In this document: one piece after another, positions 48,181 to 61,442 of the stretch
Numbering within the stretch: the first letter of the stretch is position 1
How the letters are laid out: each line of letters starts with the position of its first letter
Assembly (NCBI GenBank): GCA_011009095.1
Contig: VTPC01000410.1
Coordinates: forward strand, 42,871-106,870
Length of the DNA: 64,000 bases
Source: Ignelater luminosus
Lineage: Eukaryota; Arthropoda; Insecta; Coleoptera; Elateridae
Reading direction: 5' to 3'
Program-made: the position numbers and the translations under genes
The notes under the pieces: model-generated
The model's database searches: none
Seen by the model: the letters and a program-made list of their open reading frames with translations, nothing else
What the model was told of the DNA's origin: nothing

Positions 48181-48874
48181 GTATCATAGTTGGTTCTACA
48201 ATAAACAAAATGCTTAGATGTATAATATTGAATATGTAGCAATAGTAAATATAAGGATCTTTAAATTGGTTAATTTTCATCTTCCTCCTTTATCTAAAAG
48301 TGTTCATAATTTTTGGTTAACAAGAAGTTTATTTCAAAATTTATTTTGCATTTTTTTTAAATGTGCTTTTTTAAAGTAAATTTTTATATATTGAGCCTCT
48401 TTTCTTTTGTTTTTTTTGCCTTCCTGCCTGCTTCTTAGAGGTAGAATAAGTCTATACTTAGAATCAATGCCTTCTTATAAATCCTATACAAAGGCTTTAC
48501 CAGAGCACAATCTATGAAATATTTTTCTTTGACTCTATCCGATTAGAAAAGTAGATTTTACTTGTCACCATGTCCATTATACTAAATTCCATTTTTCACG
48601 TAAAAATTTTCATGTTTGTCTACAACCCCTATAATTATACTTTCAACTTATGACTTTAAAATAATTTTTCTGGGCTTCGGCATCAAATGAAACTTGTGTG
48701 CGTTAAAATAAGATGTTAGTTCTATGAATTATTAATTTAATAATAATCAAGCAAAAATGAAACCTCTGAACAATTTTTCTAAAATATCTTGGTTTTGCAT
48801 ATTAGTCATCTAATCATAAATAAATTTATAAATAATAATATTAATAATAATTAAAGACCGGATTTCTAGGCAAG

Positions 48875-49091
48875 TGCCTAATTTTAAAGCAAAGCAAAGA
48901 AAAATTTGTTTTAGGATAATCTACGCATTTTTCACTTAAAAAAATTTTTTTTTAAGTGCTTAAGTGCCTTTTTTTCTATGTTTTTGAAATAAATGCCTAC
49001 AATCTTCAATGCCTGCCTATAAATGCCTATTTTGCCTAAATGGGTGCCTAGTTTGCCTAAATGATGCCTAGTCTGCCTAAATTGGTGCCTA
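48875..49091 (+). repeat. Left subterminal TGCCTA array of the hAT element
   Basis: TGCCTA occurs at 48875, 48994, 49014, 49024, 49033, 49045, 49054, 49065, 49074 and 49086, mostly 8-12 bases apart and in one orientation. Short subterminal motifs of this kind are transposase binding sites in hAT elements; that role is inferred here. Confidence 0.75.
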
Positions 49092-49698
49092 GTTTACCTA
49101 AATAAGTGCATATTTTACTTGTATAAATTTTTAAACTGAATATGTTACTTTAAGAATTTTTAAAATACAATGTCAGTATTGTTACCTTTGTTTATTAAGA
49201 TACGTTAGATATTTTTAGAAATTAGCTTTCAACTTCTTTTAAAGAAACCTTTTATAATTCATTTCAGATGGCCAGGCAATAATAAATCACAATTTCGGCA
49301 AACAGTCCAAAAATATTACCATAAGCAATAAAGCTATTCATTAAAAGTAAGAAGTAGCAAAGAAAAGGTGTTCTTAACAAAACATCATCCGCTTAAGGTG
49401 TTTGTGTTGATAGGCGTTTAAACAAGTCAGACTCCTCCTATACGTGCCAAATTTTAAGAAGCAAATTAACCTTAAATGTTATTTAAGTAAGTGTATCTTT
49501 TTTATAAAACCACCAAAACTCAAGTATAACCAATAAAACGCCAGGAATCTAGATTTAGACTAGGTCTAGAATTTAAACCCTTTAGGAATCTGGCTATTAA
49601 GTTAGTTGCCTCCAAACTTTTTTGGGAAAACGTCTTACTTGTTCAGGTCTTTTCGAGGTGTAACGGTTGAAACTGTGTTTTATTTGTGGGCTTGAATA

Positions 49699-51609
49699 AT
49701 GCCGAAGGAAAAATCTTCTTTAAGGGTGATGCTTGAACAGTGGACCAGAAATAAAGACCATTTTGTTACTGATGGAGAGGTATTATTTTGTCAAGCATGC
49801 GAAAAAACGGTAAGTGGAAAGCTATTTAATAGTACATACATATTTAAATTGAGAAATAGATGTACAGGTTACAACTTATTTACTGATTTTAGATACAATG
49901 TTCTAATAAATGTCATGTTACGCAACATGAAAACACTGCAACACACCAAAAAAACGTTAGTAGAGTTAAAACTAAGCAAACTTTAATTACAATGTCTCAA
50001 GCTGGAGGTAGTAACATCAATAATTTTTATTTAGATTTATGGGAATTAATGGTTGCCTGTAATATTCCATGGCATAAAACTGAAAATGTTTACTTCAAAA
50101 ATTTTTTTTAAAAGTATTGCAACAAGACCGTTCCACATGAATCTACTCTCAGGAAAAACTATTTGCCATTATTGTATCAAAATGTAAGTTAAGCAAAATG
50201 ATTTATTAATCAATACTAAATATTAATTTGCTATTTTAAAACATAAAGAGCATACGAAACGGTATAGGAGAGAATGATATTTGAGTCTGTATAGATGAAA
50301 CTACGGACATCAAATCAAGATATGTGTGTAACATAATTGTGGGTAAATTATCTGCTGATGCTGCATCCGTGCCACATTTACTGGCTTGCAAATTCTTAGA
50401 AAAAACCAATCATGCTACTATCGCTCGTTTTTTCAACGAATCATTAAGTAGGTTACGTACTATGTAATTCTAATTTTAAAAAAATGCCGAGCATCTCTGT
50501 ACTTGTTAAGAATGATCAAAGTGAACTACCTAATATATTTATATATACTATAAAAATCAGAATTCCCAGAGGGATTTCTCAAGAAATTAATTACATCTCT
50601 ACTTGCTTTAATGGCAGTAATCAACTTGTGTGTTTTATTTTACTTATACTTTATTTCTTTCGTATTTTAGCAATTTTATGGCTAGGAAAAATTCATCATG
50701 AGAGAGTTAAGATTTTTTACTCAGATGCAGCTCCCTATATGAAAAAGGCTGCCACTGCTTTAAAAATATTTTATCCAGGGATGCTGCATGTAACTTGTAT
50801 AGCACATGCACTTAATTTAGTTTGTGAAGTGATAAGAAAGCAGTATGAAGATGCAAATAGCTTAATTTCATACACGAAAAAAGTATTTATAAAAGCACCT
50901 ACACGAACCGAATTATATAAGCAAGTGAATCCGGACATACCACTGCCTCCTGAGCCAGTACTAACTAGATGGGGAACTTGGTTGCAAGCTGCTTTTTTCT
51001 ACTGCAAATATTTTCATCAAGTGAAAGAGGTGAACATTTTTAAAATAAGTTATTCTTATTAAGAAAATTAAACACATATACATATATTCTTTATAGGTTG
51101 TTATGCAATTTGATGCGGAAAGTTCTGACGCAATAAAGCAAGCTCAGCGTTGTTTCCAAAACAACAGAATATAACATGATCTTAGCTATATAAATTCTCA
51201 CTTTAAAATTCTGGTAGATAGTATTAAAGAACTGGAGACTCAAGGTTTGCCCTTAACAAGAAGTTTGCTTATTTTAAAAACGGTAAGAACGTCTTTGTCC
51301 TCCGCTCCAGGAAAAGTTGCAATTTCTGCTAAAAATAAATTGGATTGCGTATTAAAAGGTAATACAGATTTGGAGGTACTAGTCTCAATTAATCAAATTT
51401 TGTGTGGATCAGATGTAGCTATACCTTTTAATTATAATATTAAAAGCTGTGACGTTCCAAAATATAAATTTGCTCCAATAACTAGTTGCGACGTAGAAAG
51501 ATCTTTTTCTGCATACAAATTAGTTTTAAGTGACAAACGACATAACTTGTCCGAACGTTCGTTGGAACACCTATTAGTTTCCTACTGCGGATGTAAAACT
51601 TCAAGGTGA
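49699..51609 (+). pseudogene. hAT-type transposase / CGGBP1-like protein, copy 2, five exons
   Basis: Exons 49699-49809, 49893-50183, 50249-50447, 50671-51029 and 51097-51609, all with GT-AG borders and matching phases. Exon 1 begins MPKEKSSLRVMLEQWTRNKD and carries CQACEK; exon 2 adds CHVTQHENTATH, giving a C2H2 BED-like finger (about residues 31-56). Then come a DETTD block with the first acidic residue, SDAAPYMKKAATALKIFYPG, HVTCIAHALNLVCE, IPLPPEPVLTRWGTW and the C-terminal hAT dimerisation block (ITSCDVERSFSAYKLVLSDK). Three in-frame stops sit at TAA 50108-50110, at a TGA near 50282 in the DI-x-VC position where Trp is usual, and at a TAA near 51173. The protein cannot be made whole, but the splice signals and frame are otherwise preserved, so it died recently. 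Confidence 0.8.
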
Positions 51610-51943
51610 ATTTTTGTTGTATATAATATGTCCTTATATTGTAGTACTTCTAATAATAAAATGTATTTCTAATATTGTAATTTGTTTTAAGATGTATAAT
51701 TTAACATGTTTTGAGTTTTTTTATCGATTTACCATTTTATCATATCAATATTATTTTACATAGAATACTCGGAATATTTAGTTGTTCAACACAATAATTA
51801 TTAAATACTCAATTCTAGTTCACAAAATTAATTATAAAGACATATAAAGATTAAGCAGTAAAGCTTAAAATCTTGAATGAATTTTCTTAAGAATTATTAA
51901 ATCGCATAAAATTGCTATTTAGTCGCCTAAGTGCTTATTTCGT

Positions 51944-52047
51944 TGCCTAAAATGCCTACTTGACCGCCTAAATTGCCTATAATGATGCCTACTTTGAAGG
52001 TTTTTAGTGCCTATTTGCCTGCCTATTTTGATGGTTTTTAGTGCCTA
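51944..52047 (+). repeat. Right subterminal TGCCTA array of the hAT element
   Basis: TGCCTA occurs at 51944, 51953, 51974, 51986, 52008, 52020 and 52042. The orientation is the same as in the left array, whereas the terminal repeats themselves are inverted. Confidence 0.7.
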
Positions 52048-52070
52048 AAAATCCGGTCTCTAATAATAAT

Positions 52071-52975
52071 GATACTATTCACTACTTAAGTATTATTATT
52101 ACACACTCATTACTATAATAAATGCATGGAAATAACCTAATGAATTAGTCTAACATTAACGACAAGAGAGTAATTTTTATTATTATCAGACGTATATCAT
52201 TGCAATTATTGTTAGCCTCTCCTTAATTTTAGGTTTTTATTTATTTAATGTTATTGTCCACCACTAAAAAGAAAATCTTATACCAAAATTTGACAATTTG
52301 TTATTCGTAGTTTATTTCGATTTTAGATAAAATATAGCCGAGAAATACCAAGACACCACAAACGAGCTTAAAAGTTGATACTCAACATGGAAGAGGTCTT
52401 CGAAAACGAGTCTCGAAACAACGAAAAACTCCGCAAGAAAAGGTTTTAATTATCGATCAGAACTCTGCCCTAAATTATCATCAAATTTGATTCTTATTAA
52501 TTGCTTATAGGAAAGTCAAGTCTGTAATCTAATTTAAAACATACATAAAATTACATATAAGATAATGACGTCATCCAAAATCGAAACATTTTACGGGCTA
52601 ATTCTGTTTCGGCTTTCAGGTGTTTGTCTTGAGAGATGTGATTTGCATTAGTTTTGCCTTTCTAGGTTATTGTGTTTATATCTTTCAGTTGAATTGAGGG
52701 TTTGCGACCGCTGGCTGTTTTTATAGTAAATATCATCATATTATGATAATAATTAAATAGAGATACTAAACATGAAGTTAATTTTAGTATGTGGTGCAAA
52801 TTAATAAGAATTTGTAGTAAAACATCATCAACGCTTTCATTACAATTGGTTTCGTATGCAATCTGCAGTACAACAAACTAGTTTTTAACCGTTCGAGATT
52901 TTGATCGAAGCTTCAAAAGGTAAGAAAAAGCGATCACTCAATCTATAAGAGCAGCAGATTCTTGCGCAAGCAAAT
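52071..52975. other. A+T-rich sequence without a recognised gene
   Basis: No domain-bearing frame. It may include eroded upstream (gag) sequence of the BEL/Pao remnant that follows. Confidence 0.35.
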
Positions 52976-52979
52976 AAAG

Positions 52980-53490
52980 TAAGGTTTATAAAAATTGTCT
53001 TTGTACTAATCATATAGCTAAAGATGATAGAGCAGATTTTTATAAAATGTATAATAAAGAAAAGAGTTCATTATTGCAACTAATAATTCCAAAATTACCT
53101 AGGAAACTTCGATCTTACCTCATACAGTTGTATGCGGTATGTGTTACGATCTACTGCAGTAGTAAACGTTTATAATGCACAAAAAGAGTTATGTGATGCA
53201 ACCCTTCTTTTAGATAGTGGTTCTCAGCCAAACTTTATTTTTTCAGACTTAAATTGAAATAAGAACCAGCAAATTTATCAATGGCAGGATCAAATTAAGA
53301 GACTGAAGAACATGCACAGTTATCTAGTGTTGAACAAGCATCCGAAAAGCATTTCGTGACAAACACGTTAAGAGATGATGAAGGACGATTTATCGTTCAT
53401 ATCCTACTAACTTAGGCAATTCGAAGACAGTAGTAACCATGTGATTACTCAAGCTAGAACGCAAGCTCAATTCTAATTCTCCATTTAAAG
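52980..53490 (+). pseudogene. BEL/Pao retrotransposon remnant (zinc knuckle, protease, start of RT)
   Basis: On the plus strand, a worn zinc-knuckle trace (NCLCTNHIAKDDRADFYK, with later Cys lost) at about 52995-53060. A retropepsin segment follows, with VVNVYNAQKELCDATLLLDS and the active Asp-Ser-Gly, then QPNFIF (53130-53258). A different frame then has EEHAQLSSVEQASEKHFVTN and DDEGRFIVHI (53299-53412), the region just before BEL RT, and LLKLERKLNSNSPFKVV (53440-53490). Order and motifs match BEL/Pao Gag-Pol. RT palm, RNase H and integrase are absent. Stops and shifts abound. Confidence 0.6.
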
Positions 53491-53899
53491 TAGTACACTG
53501 ACTGTATGTAGGAATATTTAAACTTTAGTTTAGAAAAAATAGAAAGACTCGTCAGCGATTGATGGCAAGATTTCGGCATCTCTAGCGTATTGGATATTTC
53601 CAATAACTTTCGATCAACTCGTCATATTAAACCAAAGAACGCTAGAGCTGATCAAATTTAGTTCATAATGAAAATTTGTAGAGATTGATAATAACATTAA
53701 GACCAATAGACTTGTGCAGCTATTTTATCGGCTCGAAATTGCGCTAGGAGTGAATGTAAAAAATATATAGTGGCGCGCCCCCAAGTCGCAACACCAAAAA
53801 ATGTGCTTTTGGCAGTTTTTTAAATTAAAACCTATACGTGGTGCCCCCTGTCTAAAGCTAAATGACTGGCACCTGTCGCTGAGAACAAGCAACCCAAAC

Positions 53900-56800
53900 A
53901 CGTAAGAGAGACAGCATGAACAGGCCAAGAAAAAAAACGGCCAGACCAACGGTCTTTTGCAAGACCCTGACGACAACATTCTTCTCAGAGCCTTCTTCTG
54001 GAATGCAGACGACCTAACTAGTGACAAGTTTCCAGAATTTAAAAAACAGTGACAAGTAACGATATTTCCAACTCAATGGATATCATACCTACGTCTTAAA
54101 ATGATCGAGAACGGTGGCATCAGGATTCTTAATCTCCACCAAGTCCTCACTTACAGCTTACTTCAAAGAAATTAAAGTTATGACCGCGGAAGATAAAATG
54201 GAAGTGGCAGAAACGAAACTGTGGAAAGGTAAAGTGCACAGAATATTACTGATTCTATACAACCCTCCAGATATCAGCCCGATCTGAGTTGCCTCGAGCA
54301 ATTGTGGGACATCATTGTGTTCTCTTAAGAGATCCAAGTGCTCATTTCGTTCTCTGGAGATATAGCGATACTTGTCTTACTGGTAGAATATTTGAACAGT
54401 TTATATCAAGTCACCAGGTGCAATTCAATGACTATGACAGCAGTAGACCAACATTCCTCTCTTACAACAGAAAGACCTTTCATCCTAATGTAGTCCTTGC
54501 TTACTCCGCCGTCTCCTCCACGCTCAGTCACTTCTTATTGCCAGGACCCAGTGGTTCTGGGCACAAGATACTTTTAGGAAACCATTTAAAGAAAAAAACG
54601 TTACCCAAAAAGTTACCAAAAGCGAAGGGATTGTAAACAAGCCAACTGGAAACTTTACGGTGAAACTGCAGAAACTCTTGTGATCCCAGACCACATGAAC
54701 ACGAATACCGACATTAGTTATGCTCGGATCAAAAAAGCAATTACTAGGGCTGCTAGGAAAGCTATCCCTAGAGTGAAAGTTAAGCAATACGCCCCATACT
54801 GGACTGAAGAGCTATCGCACCTAGAAGAAGAAAGAGATCAAGCAAGAGAATTATCTGAGAGGATTGTAAACAGGAATGATAGGCACGATCTTAAGCAGAA
54901 AAGCGCATTACTCGAGGAAAGAATAATTCACTCTAAACAGGATTCATAGAAATCTTTCCTCGGCGGACTCAATTTCCGAAAAGACGTGCTAAAAGCTTAT
55001 GATGTGTTTAAGTGTTGAATAATGGCAATGGTCCCAGAAAGAAAACTTTTTTTTGCCAACGGTCCAAGGCTGCTCACACTAAAATAACAAGTTCGTCTGC
55101 AATCACTATTCAAAAATAAGCAACAAAATAACAACATCCAGAAAAGAAAATGGTTCCCCACAAGCCAAAATGACGGCAGATTGCCCTCGATTTTACCGAC
55201 TTTGAGCTCAATCTGACCCAAAAGAAACAAAAACAGAAAAACGCCCGGGCTTAGATGAAATATTCTTTGAGTTCCTGAAGCATCTTCGACTGAAGGCTCG
55301 GACTTCCGTTTCGTTCTTCATAAACCTTACTTGGAAAGCGCACTATTCCTGCGAATGGCGTAAGGCCGAAGTTATCCCTATCCCCAAGAAGGGCAAGGAA
55401 CCAAACACGCCCGCAAGCTTTCAGCCAATATGATTAACGAGCTTTAAAAGACATAGAGGTACAATAAAGCAAGTCGCCAAACTAACTCAGGAGATTAAGG
55501 ACGGCTTTCATCGCAAGCAGAGCACTCTGGTTGTATTCATCGATTTTAAAACTGTCTTTAACAGGTATGGAGGAAGAAACTATTTAAAAAGCTACAACCT
55601 CTCGGCCTTAAAAGAAATATGTACGGAGCTATCCTTTTGTTCTTCTTACAGAGATATGTATGCGTAAAATATGGTGAAGACCTCTCTCAGTACAGGCAAG
55701 GACTGCCTCAAGGATTTGTCATCATCATCACCCCTGTTCTCTTTAATCTAATGATCAAGGATGCTACTGCTGTAGTTCAGAAAATCCCTTCTACCCAAAC
55801 TCTACAGTATGTAGATGATTTAGTCATTTGGGCAACCAATAATAAGATGAAGGCGTTAGAGGCGACCACAAACCAGGCTTTAGCCCAACTTTCATCTTGT
55901 GCTAATAAAAATAAACTAGTCTTCAACCGAGAAAACAATCGGAATTCCTACTGTTTACACTGTTCACGAAGCAACATGGAGAACTATCTTTACTCTGCGA
56001 GTCCAATCCTTTAAGTGAAACAAAAGCCGCTACTTATTTAAGAGTTCAGCTTGACACTAACACTAAAATACGTCAATCAACTAGCATAGAAGAGAAGTAA
56101 GCGAATGAGGCTACTAAAACTAGCAGGAAAGAAATGGAGAGCTATAAAAAACGTCTTGATGCCGGCATGCACCGCGTATGTAAGACCCGTGATCGAGTAT
56201 GGGAACGAACCGATTGCCACAGCCCTCATGACATATCTGGAGAAGCTAGATAGAACTTAGAACAAGGCCCTGAGATTGATAACTGGGGGGTCCCTGTTCT
56301 ACCCTTATTACAGCGATGGAATTGCAAATCGGTGTAGATCCCCTATCGGTAAGAAGGGATTTGGCTGTAATAAGTCTAGATGAAAAGGTAAACCGCCTGG
56401 AGATGGACTAGTGAAAAAAACTATAAGCCGCCCACTCAGCGATTGAAAACACGAAAATTCTTCTCTGTAAAAGCGTCAAAGCTTGGAGAGGCATATAATT
56501 TGGATATAAAAGAGAGAGTTACCTTTCCAGGATATGGAGTTAGGGATGTTTTGGTGCGTCACATCGCTAAGGAGAGGTTGGACTCGATCACGCCGATAAG
56601 CAAAGTGAAACATTATCAACCATTCAAAGAGCCATTGCACTGGGAACCATTCATGAAAAATATTCAGTTACAGAGTGGATCCACGTGTACACCGATGGCT
56701 CGGAGCTTGATGCTCGTGATAATGAGGGTGCAGGAGTTCACGCAGAAAACTTCAGGATCGCAGGCAGTTAGGGCATTGCCCTCAAATTTTGGTGGAAAGT

Positions 56801-57295
56801 AAGAGCTTTGTCTTCCTAGCCCTTGAACGCCTTAAAGTCGAGCATGGAAATAAAGCAGTTCTTCTAGTCAGCAACTGATGTCAGAATTGATAGGGTCTAG
56901 GTGGACTATCTGCCTACAGTGGATCCCCAGTCACTGTGAAATCAGGGAAAATGATGAAGCTGATAGACTGGCAAAAACGGGCTCTGAGAAGCAGCAACTC
57001 TAGGTACCCTTGAAATCCAGCACAGTAAACAGACTGCATAGAGAGCACGACTACTTGCAGGCACACCTCCATCGCATAGGCGTCGTCGAAACTCTTTCAT
57101 GAGTGCTGTGTGGCGGACAGGATGAAATGACTTGTGCCCACCTGAACGATTGTGAAGTGCTTGTACAACTACGATTGCCAGAACGGTAAGATCAACAATA
57201 CAGTAAAACTAGTAAAATTTATTGAGCTGCTCGCCGCCAAATGATGGTCTGTCAATAAAGAAAATGACGCAGCATTGAAAAAAAAAGCAAATTAA
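53900..57295 (+). pseudogene. LINE with endonuclease, RT, RNase H and C-terminal zinc traces
   Basis: Plus strand, in order: endonuclease start LLRAFFWNADDLTSDKFPEF (about 53980-54040); AHFVLWRYSDTCLTGRIFEQ (about 54340-54400); DYDSSRPTF; a PGPSGSGHKILL end (about 54545-54580) where GSDH is usual. The linker has APYWTEELSHLEEERDQARE (about 54790-54850). RT follows: WRKAEVIPIPKKGKEPNTPA (about 55355-55415), FIDFKTVFNR, YRQGLPQG (55692-55715) and the active site LQYVDDLVIWATN (55803-55842). RNase H: HVYTDGSELDARDNEGAGV (about 56680-56740), then WIPSHCEIRENDEADRLAK (about 56918-56975). A CX...CAHLNDC zinc trace lies at about 57110-57150. A lysine-coding, A-rich end (57270-57295) may be the tail. 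Many stops. Domain order fits the I/Jockey-like group with RNase H. Confidence 0.8.
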
Positions 57296-60200
57296 AACTC
57301 CCAAGATTAGAATAGGTAATTTGTTGAAATAACGACTCTTTCACTTTAATATTTTATTTTAGTGGGAAAGTGTTAGATTAGAAATTACAAATGTGATTTA
57401 AAATGCACGCACAATATAGTCCAATTTTGATGGGATTAAATGGGCAACTTTCTTATTAGCGCAGATAAATGAAAACGGCTACTCGTGACCTCTTTTTTCA
57501 TGCTTATTGTCAGAAATAAGCTGTCGTTTTTTGTTTTTTCCCCAGAGAGAAAAAGTGAAAAATGACCGTTTTCTTCAATTTGCTGTAACTCTTTTATTTG
57601 CGCATTCAACGCTGCCAGTTTTTAATTTAAATGTTTAGCTCGGGTTGAGGTTTAATTTGTTGTAAATTAAACTGTGGCTGTAAGCTGGTACATAGAAACA
57701 AATTAGTAGCAGCAGCTCACCAGTAAAGTCAAACTAAATTCAGTAATTCTAGCTTTTGTATTAAAAGTTAATATTAATCTTTACGCCAAATTTAATTTTA
57801 ACTGTTACAGGGGCATGTGTTCTTCCAACATCCGAACTCGAGTGCTTCAAGATTGACGACGGCTAACTTCTTCAGAGTATCGACTTAGGACTGTAGTAAA
57901 ATAACATTTTTAGTTTATTAAAAGCATCTTCTGAATAAAAATACGCAACTGATACCTGCATGAGGTTATTAAAATGGACAAATTTTGCTATAGCAGTTGG
58001 CGCCAACTGACGCCCATATGTAAGTATCAACTGACTGTTGTTTATTTTCACTATAGCTCCAGATGTTTCACGTAATGTATGTACATCCGGAAATGTAATT
58101 TTAATTTGTTATGCAAAACTTTTATTTTTGTAATGTGAACTCCTAAGTATTTCGAATAAAATGTCCAATTTAGTATTAAAAGTAGGTGATATCCACATGA
58201 AAGTACTGATGAGGGCTTTTAATGTTGTCTTTACAAAAGTGATGTCGACACCTCGCTATTGTAATTGAATGTACACACTAGATGTGTAATAAACACGTTA
58301 TCAATACAAAATTTCCTGGAAATATAAAATATTCCCTTTCCGGTAATATTTTGTTTTATTTCGCTATAAAGTGCAAAAGCTCGTTGTTTCAGTAAAAACC
58401 AATAAAGGTTTGCTTCTAGGTTTGGTTATTTATTTAAATTTGCGTATAAAATATTCTCAACCACATTAAGTTAATCTTCACTTGGCCTAAAATACAAATA
58501 AATAATAAAACATTTACAACACTTATTTAAAGGTCGTATAAATATAAGAGACATCATTAAGCGTGCCTACCCCTAAAAATGTTTTCCGTGCAAATGGTTT
58601 CACATAAAAATAAAAGGAAATCCTTTTTTATTACAACACTGTTGTCCATAATAAAGATTTACTTGTGTTGAAACGATGTTAATTAACAAACGGCAAGATA
58701 AACATCATTTTTAAGTTGTTAAGTCTATTTATAAACAAACCTGCTGAAACTGTAATTTGTATTAATATGTAGCTATGTTTTGAAGTAGGTAAGTACACAA
58801 TAATTTATTCAAGCAGATTTTGAGTGCATTCACATTTTTGGTGTTTGATCAGTGTTGGTTATTGGATATCCTTAGGTTGGTTCTGCTGAAGCGGGTAATA
58901 AAGCCACTTACATGAACTGTTACAACCACTAATGCATCTGTAATTAAATGACGTCGTAGATATCATGCTGCTGAAGCGAATTTAACAGTTAGTTAATGCT
59001 GCTTTAAAACTTAATTTTGCTTACAATGTAGAAGGTTAGTAGTTAATAGTTTGCCTTTCTAAATAGGTAGAATTCCCAATTTGTAAAGTGTAGAGATGCT
59101 TAAGTGCAATTTTTTGATTTGCATTTAAAAGTAATGGTTGCAGTATTATTAAAATAAATCTACATTTCTTGGTGATCGAAGACAGTTAATTGTTTTGCAA
59201 TCTTGTCTTGTTTCCATTTTTGAAAATACAATACATGTAGAAAATATAAATAGGTGGAACTGGTGAATAACCTTCCAATTACTTTTAAATTCTGCATAAA
59301 ACCTTTCAAATTGTTAGTTTAAAGTAAGGTTAAATAATATTTACGCAATGTAATATTATTTTCAAACTCTAAAATTTTTATTATTGTTTAAAGCTTGATG
59401 TTCAACCCAAAACAGTTAAAGAAACCCCCGTGAGTTTAAACCAAGAGAATATACAATTCTAATTATATTATCTAGAGAACAGCTTTTTCTGGGGCGTAAA
59501 TTATCTATTGTTGCGATAGTAAATTAATAGACCGTAATTCAGTAAAATATAATTTAAGACAGTAATACGCTCTAGTTAATATAATAATTGGCTCTGTACG
59601 CTAATTACATATATCTAGCCTATAAGAAACCTACACTTCAACTAATGTGCGACTATCCAACAAAAATTCAATTCCTAGCAATAAATAATATGGTGTCCTT
59701 CGTTACTTATCGGATTTGCTGAAACCCGTCTGCAGAGTTCATGTTAAATAAAGTGGAACAGATGGAGAGGCCATCAGCAACCCTGCTTGGTCTTAACGCG
59801 TTCCTGTTAATATTTTATCACCCATCCTTCTAGTTCTCACAATTGCTTAACCCACATACAGTGTAACATAAAACTTATAAATTGCCGAATCGTTCGTGTT
59901 ATAAAATTTCCCGCGTCCTTTGTTTATCCTTCCGAATAATTGAAACACGATTAATTACCCATTGAATTCATTTTTTTTCATGCAGCCCATTAAGATTTTT
60001 AATATTTTTTTATCACTGATCCCCAGTTTACGTGTTTTATTGAGTTGTAAAAAAGTAATTTAAATTTTATGTTTCATATTTTTAATTTGTTTCGCTCAAA
60101 GTTTACAGTTTTCAAATCTTGAATAATAACTGCGCTTAAAGACCATCCTTACACCCTAAAATACTTACTAACCAGGATCTTCCCAGATGCGGCATATAAA

Positions 60201-61440
60201 TCTGGCTGATTTGACTAAAGCATGTCCTGAATTCGATGTCCCTTTTGGTCTAAATTTCGCCTACATGTATCTCGTTTTAAAGTCGGACAGTATCTAGGAT
60301 TTTATTGCGGAAATTTTTCAATATAAGCCCTTTGAAAAAAAAGGATTTCTAAAGGAACAAACTTTAAAACGTCTCATTTTTATAGAAAAACTTTAGTTTG
60401 TTTGATGTTTTCAAACCGTCTGAATTTAATAACACGTAGAACTACGTTTTTGGAAAGAAAAGGCTTTGATTTCTTTATTACACAAGAAATTCGAGTTTCT
60501 TTTTTACAAGATGGTTGTTACTACCCAGTTAGAAAGTCCAGATTCAGAGTCTTTGATAGGCGTACAATTTTATCTAATGGACAAACATGTAAAAGGCAAT
60601 TAAAAAAATGTTCAACGATATAAATAACTTTTATCCTTTGCGTAACTGTTTTAATAAATTACTAGACATTTGTTTTAAATGAGGATGGCATGAACAGTTA
60701 TGGTCATTAGCCACTGTTCTTAATCTTTGAGTTAAAATGTTTATATCTTTTCTAATAGATTAGACAGTGTTAGGAAATCAAGTGACAAACCTGAATATCT
60801 TGATCTAACTGTCTTTTCAAACAGAAAGTTTCGTATATTGATCACTAGAATAATAGGAGCACTACTGTTAAAATTTACCTTCAGTGGAGTGCCGTTAGGC
60901 CTAATTACAAGAATACCTTAGAACCCGAATTCTATTAAGGAATTTAAATGAAACTTTTTGCATTGTACTCCTAAGACCTTATACTAAAATATTGATTAAT
61001 TAAGAAATAATTTATTTTTAAATTAAAAGTTGGTTGGAAAAATTCAATAAATTTCTTAAAGTTACTCAATCTTCATTAGCTTGAATACTTTGATAGTTTT
61101 TGAGGTTTGTGATTACAAATAGAATGTAAACAAAATATAAATTCGAAGTGTAGGACGCAAAACAGTGACCGAGAATTGAAATTAGGTGCAATAAATATAA
61201 AAAAAGATTTTTCTATAGAAATAAATTTATTGTTCAATTACATAATAAATATCAACTTAAAATACATTATTCATCTTCAACTTCTTAATTTTCAACTTTG
61301 TTTAGTTGTAAAACAGGAGAAGGGTTAAAGCAACGATCACTATTGCATTCTGAACAATTTGCAATACCCAGTAAACACAGCTGTGACATTAATGTAACAG
61401 GTACATACCAACGAAAGAACGAGCACTACATCTCTCGCTG
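57296..61440. other. A+T-rich intergenic region
   Basis: About 4 kb without a recognisable coding domain, RNA gene or paired terminal repeats. The frame at 60402-60623 (73 codons) has no motif or splice support. Confidence 0.45.
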
Positions 61441-61442
61441 GT

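Larger units (their letters stand above)
48852..52062 (+). mobile_element. hAT element with TIRs, 8-bp target duplication and subterminal repeats
   Basis: The left end reads TAAAGACCGGATTTCTAGGC and the right end, on the other strand, TAGAGACCGGATTTTTAGGC (18 of 20 match). ATAATAAT flanks both sides (48844-48851 and 52063-52070), the 8-bp duplication typical of hAT. The duplication lies in a simple TAA-rich tract, so it is a little less decisive than a complex one. The element is 3211 bp and contains a five-exon transposase-like gene plus arrays of TGCCTA near each end. Confidence 0.85.

Noticed and set aside
60402..60623. 73-codon plus-strand ORF in the quiet right-hand region
   Set aside because: No motif, no splice or poly(A) context, composition like the surrounding A+T-rich DNA.
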